Assembly (NCBI GenBank): GCA_023489205.1
Contig: JAMDDF010000065.1
Span: 1-7,529, forward strand
DNA length: 7,529 nucleotides
From: Actinomycetota bacterium
GTDB taxonomy: Bacteria; Actinomycetota; Acidimicrobiia; Acidimicrobiales; Palsa-688
Direction of reading: 5' to 3'
Both the position numbers and the translations under genes were made by a program. Shown in pieces: positions 5,666 through 7,529 of the stretch. Positions within the stretch are counted from its first letter, which is position 1; each line of letters opens with the position of its first letter. The notes under the pieces are model-generated. The model was not told where the DNA came from and ran no database searches. It saw only the letters and a list, made by a program, of their open reading frames with translations.

Positions 5666-6397
5666 TTACCCCTCCGCGGTCACGACGTGAAGCCCATGGT
5701 GGTGGGAGAGCCACACGTTGAACTGGTCCTTAGGCATGACGTCAAGCCAGAAGCGCATAAACGGGTGGTACACGCCGCAAAACTGGGTGCACTCCCCGAT
5801 GTAGCGCCGCCCGGCGGCGCTTGGCAGGATGTTGACGTCGAAGCTGTTGTTGATCCCCTGGATGGCATCACGCTTGAAAAGGAACGCCGGCACGTAAAAG
5901 GAGTGGTTGACGTCGTCTGAATAGAGGTTGATCTGGACGGTCTCGCCGGCGGGGAGCGTGAGCACGGGCAGGTTGGGACTGTTGATGTTGGGCTCCGTGG
6001 CCACGCTGCCGAGCACTTCGTAGTGGTTGGGGTAAGTGAAGCGCCAGCCCCACTGGAAGGCGTCGACCCGTACCACGAGGGCGGGGTTGGACGATACGGC
6101 GTCTACGGCGTCCTCTGCCTGGTAGACGTACACGAACAGGAAGATCACGATGACGAGGGGTACCGCCGTATAGAGGAGCTCCAGGGGGATGTGGTACTGG
6201 AACTGGCGCGGTATGCGCTCATAGCCGGGCCGCTCCCGGTAGCGCACCGCGGACCAGATGATGAGGCCGATCACTATTGCCCCGAGCGGGATCGCGATGT
6301 AGTACGTGAGGTCCCAAAGGCGGTAGACGTTGCTGTCCTGCTTGGTGATCCCGTTGGGAGAGCCCCAGCGGATGACAGTAGCTAGCAGTTCGTGCAC
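5666..6397 (-). CDS. ctaC: Cytochrome c oxidase subunit II (CuA subunit)
   Basis: Accepts electrons from cytochrome c or the bc1 complex at the binuclear CuA centre and passes them to heme a of CtaD. Two membrane helices (about residues 32-52 and 73-93) are followed by the cupredoxin domain. The aromatic QWGWRF entry motif is at 115-120, and the CuA ligands are His165, Cys203, Cys207, His211 and Met214. The residue between the cysteines that is usually Glu is Gln205. No cytochrome c domain is fused. The protein begins with only ~30 residues before the first helix: there is no signal peptide or lipobox Cys, although homologues of this length class usually have one. The GTG at 6397 has an in-frame TAG three codons upstream, so no longer form is possible in this frame. 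The Shine-Dalgarno is weak. It is first in the operon; ctaD starts 8 nt after its stop. Confidence 0.93.
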   Translation of the reverse strand: MHELLATVIRWGSPNGITKQDSNVYRLWDLTYYIAIPLGAIVIGLIIWSAVRYRERPGYERIPRQFQYHIPLELLYTAVPLVIVIFLFVYVYQAEDAVDAVSSNPALVVRVDAFQWGWRFTYPNHYEVLGSVATEPNINSPNLPVLTLPAGETVQINLYSDDVNHSFYVPAFLFKRDAIQGINNSFDVNILPSAAGRRYIGECTQFCGVYHPFMRFWLDVMPKDQFNVWLSHHHGLHVVTAEG

Positions 6398-6408
6398 CGC
6401 GGCCTACA

Positions 6409-6428
6409 CTAAGCCACCTTCGGCTTAG
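6409..6428 (-). promoter_or_regulatory. Small hairpin in the ctaC leader
   Basis: CTAAGCC (6409-6415) and GGCTTAG (6422-6428) form a perfect 7-bp stem with a 6-nt loop, 11 nt before the ctaC GTG. On the transcript the loop region reads GAAGGT, so a Shine-Dalgarno-like purine run would be held in the loop. A translational control role is possible but unproven. Confidence 0.45.
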
Positions 6429-6472
6429 CGAACAAACCGCCTGAGGCACCCCGCAGGGCCTATGGCGCTCCG

Positions 6473-6498
6473 CTATAGCGCTCGCTGGAGCGCTATAG
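6473..6498. promoter_or_regulatory. 11-bp perfect dyad at the ctaC/rplM divergent promoter
   Basis: CTATAGCGCTC (6473-6483) and GAGCGCTATAG (6488-6498) are exact reverse complements with a 4-nt centre. Each arm carries a TATAG box, one pointing to rplM and the other to ctaC. The left arm is also part of a 10-bp palindrome (6471-6480). Either an operator overlapping the promoters or a symmetric bidirectional promoter would explain it. Confidence 0.6.
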
Positions 6499-6499
6499 T
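6494..6499 (+). promoter_or_regulatory. Likely -10 element of rplM, leaderless transcript
   Basis: TATAGT ends 9 nt before the rplM GTG at 6509, so transcription would begin at or within a few bases of the start codon. There is no Shine-Dalgarno in between (GTCTGCCCC). No convincing TTGACA-like -35 is seen. Confidence 0.6.
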
Positions 6500-6508
6500 G
6501 TCTGCCCC

Positions 6509-6961
6509 GTGCGCACTTACTCTCCCAAGGCGGCCGAAGTCGAGCATGCTTGGCACGTGGTCGACGCTGAAGGCGCCGTGCTCGGCAGGCTGGCGACCGA
6601 GGTCGCGCGGCTCCTCCGGGGTAAGCACAAGGCTAGCTACGCTCCCTACCTGGACTGCGGGGACTATGTCGTGGTCGTCAACGCTGCCCAGGTCGTGCTC
6701 ACCTCCACAAAGACCGAGACCAAGCTCTACCAGCGTTATTCGGGGTACCCCGGCGGCCTGAAGACGCGCACCTACGGAGAGATGCTCGCCAAGCGCCCCG
6801 AAGAGGTAATCCGCATCGCGGTCCGAGGTATGCTGCCCAAAGGCCCACTGGGGCGCAAGATGATCGGCAAGCTCAAGGTGTACGCTGGGCCAGAGCACAA
6901 CCATGCTGCTCAGCAACCCACGCCCTGGCCGCTTGAGCGGTCGGCTTACCGGGTAGCCTGA
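6509..6961 (+). CDS. rplM: 50S ribosomal protein L13
   Basis: Structural protein of the large subunit that binds 23S rRNA early in assembly. The 150 residues match the family length. The N terminus [10 protein letters not shown] is the standard L13 opening and fixes the GTG at 6509 as the start. The signature runs from [14 protein letters not shown] (residues 104-117) to [16 protein letters not shown] (122-137). There is no ribosome binding site; the start lies just past a -10 box, so the message is probably leaderless and has no room for an L13-binding leader of the kind used for autoregulation elsewhere. The gene is divergent from ctaC and followed by rpsI after 85 bp, a longer gap than usual for this pair. 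Confidence 0.97.
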   Translation: MRTYSPKAAEVEHAWHVVDAEGAVLGRLATEVARLLRGKHKASYAPYLDCGDYVVVVNAAQVVLTSTKTETKLYQRYSGYPGGLKTRTYGEMLAKRPEEVIRIAVRGMLPKGPLGRKMIGKLKVYAGPEHNHAAQQPTPWPLERSAYRVA

Positions 6962-7033
6962 AGGGCTCTTGATCACCCCAAAGCTGACAAGCCCGAGATC
7001 GAAATTGCCCCGACACGAACATCCGACACAAAC

Positions 7034-7038
7034 AGGAG
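7034..7038 (+). promoter_or_regulatory. Shine-Dalgarno of rpsI
   Basis: AGGAG ends 8 nt before the GTG at 7047, supporting that start. The 85-bp spacer after rplM shows no clear hairpin or promoter, so the two genes are likely co-transcribed. Confidence 0.75.
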
Positions 7039-7046
7039 TGCAGTAG

Positions 7047-7439
7047 GTGCCACGACCCCTAGTCCAGTCCACAGGGCGGCGTAAGGCCGCTGTAGCGCGG
7101 GTGCGTGTCCGCCCAGGCAACGGGGCGGTGGTCGTAAATGGCCGGTCTATGGAGGACTACTTCCCTTCCGCGACGCACCGCACGGTGCTGACCGAACCGT
7201 TACGGCTGGTCGACAAGGCCACTGGTTACGACGTTGACGCCACGCTCGACGGTGGCGGCGTATCTGGTCAGGCAGGCGCGCTCCGCTTGGGCATAGCACG
7301 GGCACTGGCCGAGCTAGACCCAGAGTCCCGAGCTGCCTTGAAGCGCGCTGGGTTCCTCACCAGGGACCCGCGCGAAAAAGAGCAGAAGAAGTACGGGCTC
7401 AAAAAAGCCCGCAAGGCACCTCAGTACTCGAAGCGCTGA
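7047..7439 (+). CDS. rpsI: 30S ribosomal protein S9
   Basis: Small-subunit head protein whose basic C-terminal tail reaches the P-site tRNA. The 130 residues cover the full family length. [18 protein letters not shown] opens the protein (residues 7-24), the signature [19 protein letters not shown] is at 69-87, and the tail ends in the standard [12 protein letters not shown] with the terminal SKR that contacts tRNA. The start is GTG with a good Shine-Dalgarno. The order rplM-rpsI is conserved across bacteria, and glmM directly downstream is the usual actinobacterial arrangement. Confidence 0.97.
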   Translation: MPRPLVQSTGRRKAAVARVRVRPGNGAVVVNGRSMEDYFPSATHRTVLTEPLRLVDKATGYDVDATLDGGGVSGQAGALRLGIARALAELDPESRAALKRAGFLTRDPREKEQKKYGLKKARKAPQYSKR

Positions 7440-7453
7440 GGGGGCGGCTTCCC

Positions 7454-7529
7454 CTGCTCCGTTTCGGGACCGACGGTGTGAGGGGCCTCGCCAACGAGGA
7501 GCTGGCCCCCGAGGTTGTCTTGGCTCTGT
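7454..7529 (+). CDS. glmM: Phosphoglucosamine mutase, N-terminal fragment
   Basis: Interconverts glucosamine-6-phosphate and glucosamine-1-phosphate on the way to UDP-GlcNAc, needed for peptidoglycan. Only about 25 codons are in the window; the gene is cut by the window end. The translated frame gives LRFGTDGVRGLANEELAPEV, the family N terminus with the FGTDGVRG motif. No ATG, GTG or TTG is in this frame near the expected start: upstream codons read CTG AGG GGG CGG CTT CCC CTG CTC. The best candidate is the CTG at 7454, with GAGGGGG 9 nt upstream; the CTG at 7436, overlapping the rpsI stop, is the alternative. Identity and frame are sure; the start is not. Confidence 0.85.
   Translation, partial: MLRFGTDGVRGLANEELAPEVVLAL

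Noticed and set aside
5658..5714. Longer ctaD start at GTG 5714
   Set aside because: It would overlap ctaC by 49 bp and add 19 residues unlike the family, whereas the ATG at 5657 follows the ctaC stop with a purine-rich site upstream.
6473..7120. 215-codon minus-strand frame across rplM
   Set aside because: It covers the clearly coding rplM and the rpsI start on the opposite strand; no motif, an antisense shadow of GC-rich codon use.

Overview
The window looks like a piece of a GC-rich actinobacterial chromosome. Three things point there. The run rplM-rpsI-glmM is the usual actinobacterial order. The cytochrome oxidase cluster carries the small actinobacteria-type subunit IV (CtaF). A cytochrome-oxidase-type ctaD sits in the same operon as ctaC. 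An acidophilic or Acidimicrobiia-like lineage is possible, but that is inference from the general look of the proteins and cannot be settled without a search.

Layout. (1) 1-2120, plus strand: a CoxE-type VWA-domain protein, whose N terminus lies at the window edge, followed by an unrecognised small membrane-anchored protein with a long Gly/Trp/Pro/Ser-rich repetitive tail. (2) 2151-3234, minus strand: a DUF2892/YgaP-type two-helix membrane protein followed 4 nt later by an ECF sigma factor that carries a zinc-binding anti-sigma (zf-HC2/ZAS) module at its own C terminus. (3) 3235-3390: a compact intergenic region with a strong GC-rich terminator hairpin, an exact 16-bp tandem duplication next to it, and a separate 9-bp perfect inverted repeat in front of the DUF2892 gene. 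(4) 3391-6397, minus strand: ctaC-ctaD-ctaF, the core of an aa3-type (A1 family) cytochrome c oxidase. Subunit III (ctaE) and the qcrCAB genes are not in the window. (5) 6398-6508: the divergent promoter region between ctaC and rplM, containing an 11-bp perfect dyad that carries a -10-like TATAG box in each orientation, plus a hairpin in the ctaC leader. (6) 6509-7529, plus strand: rplM, rpsI and the first codons of glmM. No gene-free stretch exceeds 300 bases; the longest is the 156-base region at 3235-3390.

How the genes work together. CtaC takes electrons at CuA and passes them to heme a and the heme a3/CuB centre of CtaD; CtaF is the small accessory membrane subunit. The DUF2892-sigma pair reads as a regulatory unit (membrane protein plus a self-inhibited sigma factor), but what it senses is not visible. 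rplM and rpsI encode ribosomal proteins L13 and S9. glmM makes glucosamine-1-phosphate for the cell wall. Most of the window is ordinary core genome. The parts most worth a second look are the sigma/anti-sigma fusion, the symmetric ctaC/rplM promoter with an apparently leaderless rplM, the apparent CTG start of glmM, the missing signal peptide and Glu-to-Gln change in CtaC, and the repetitive tails of CtaD and of the 219-residue protein.
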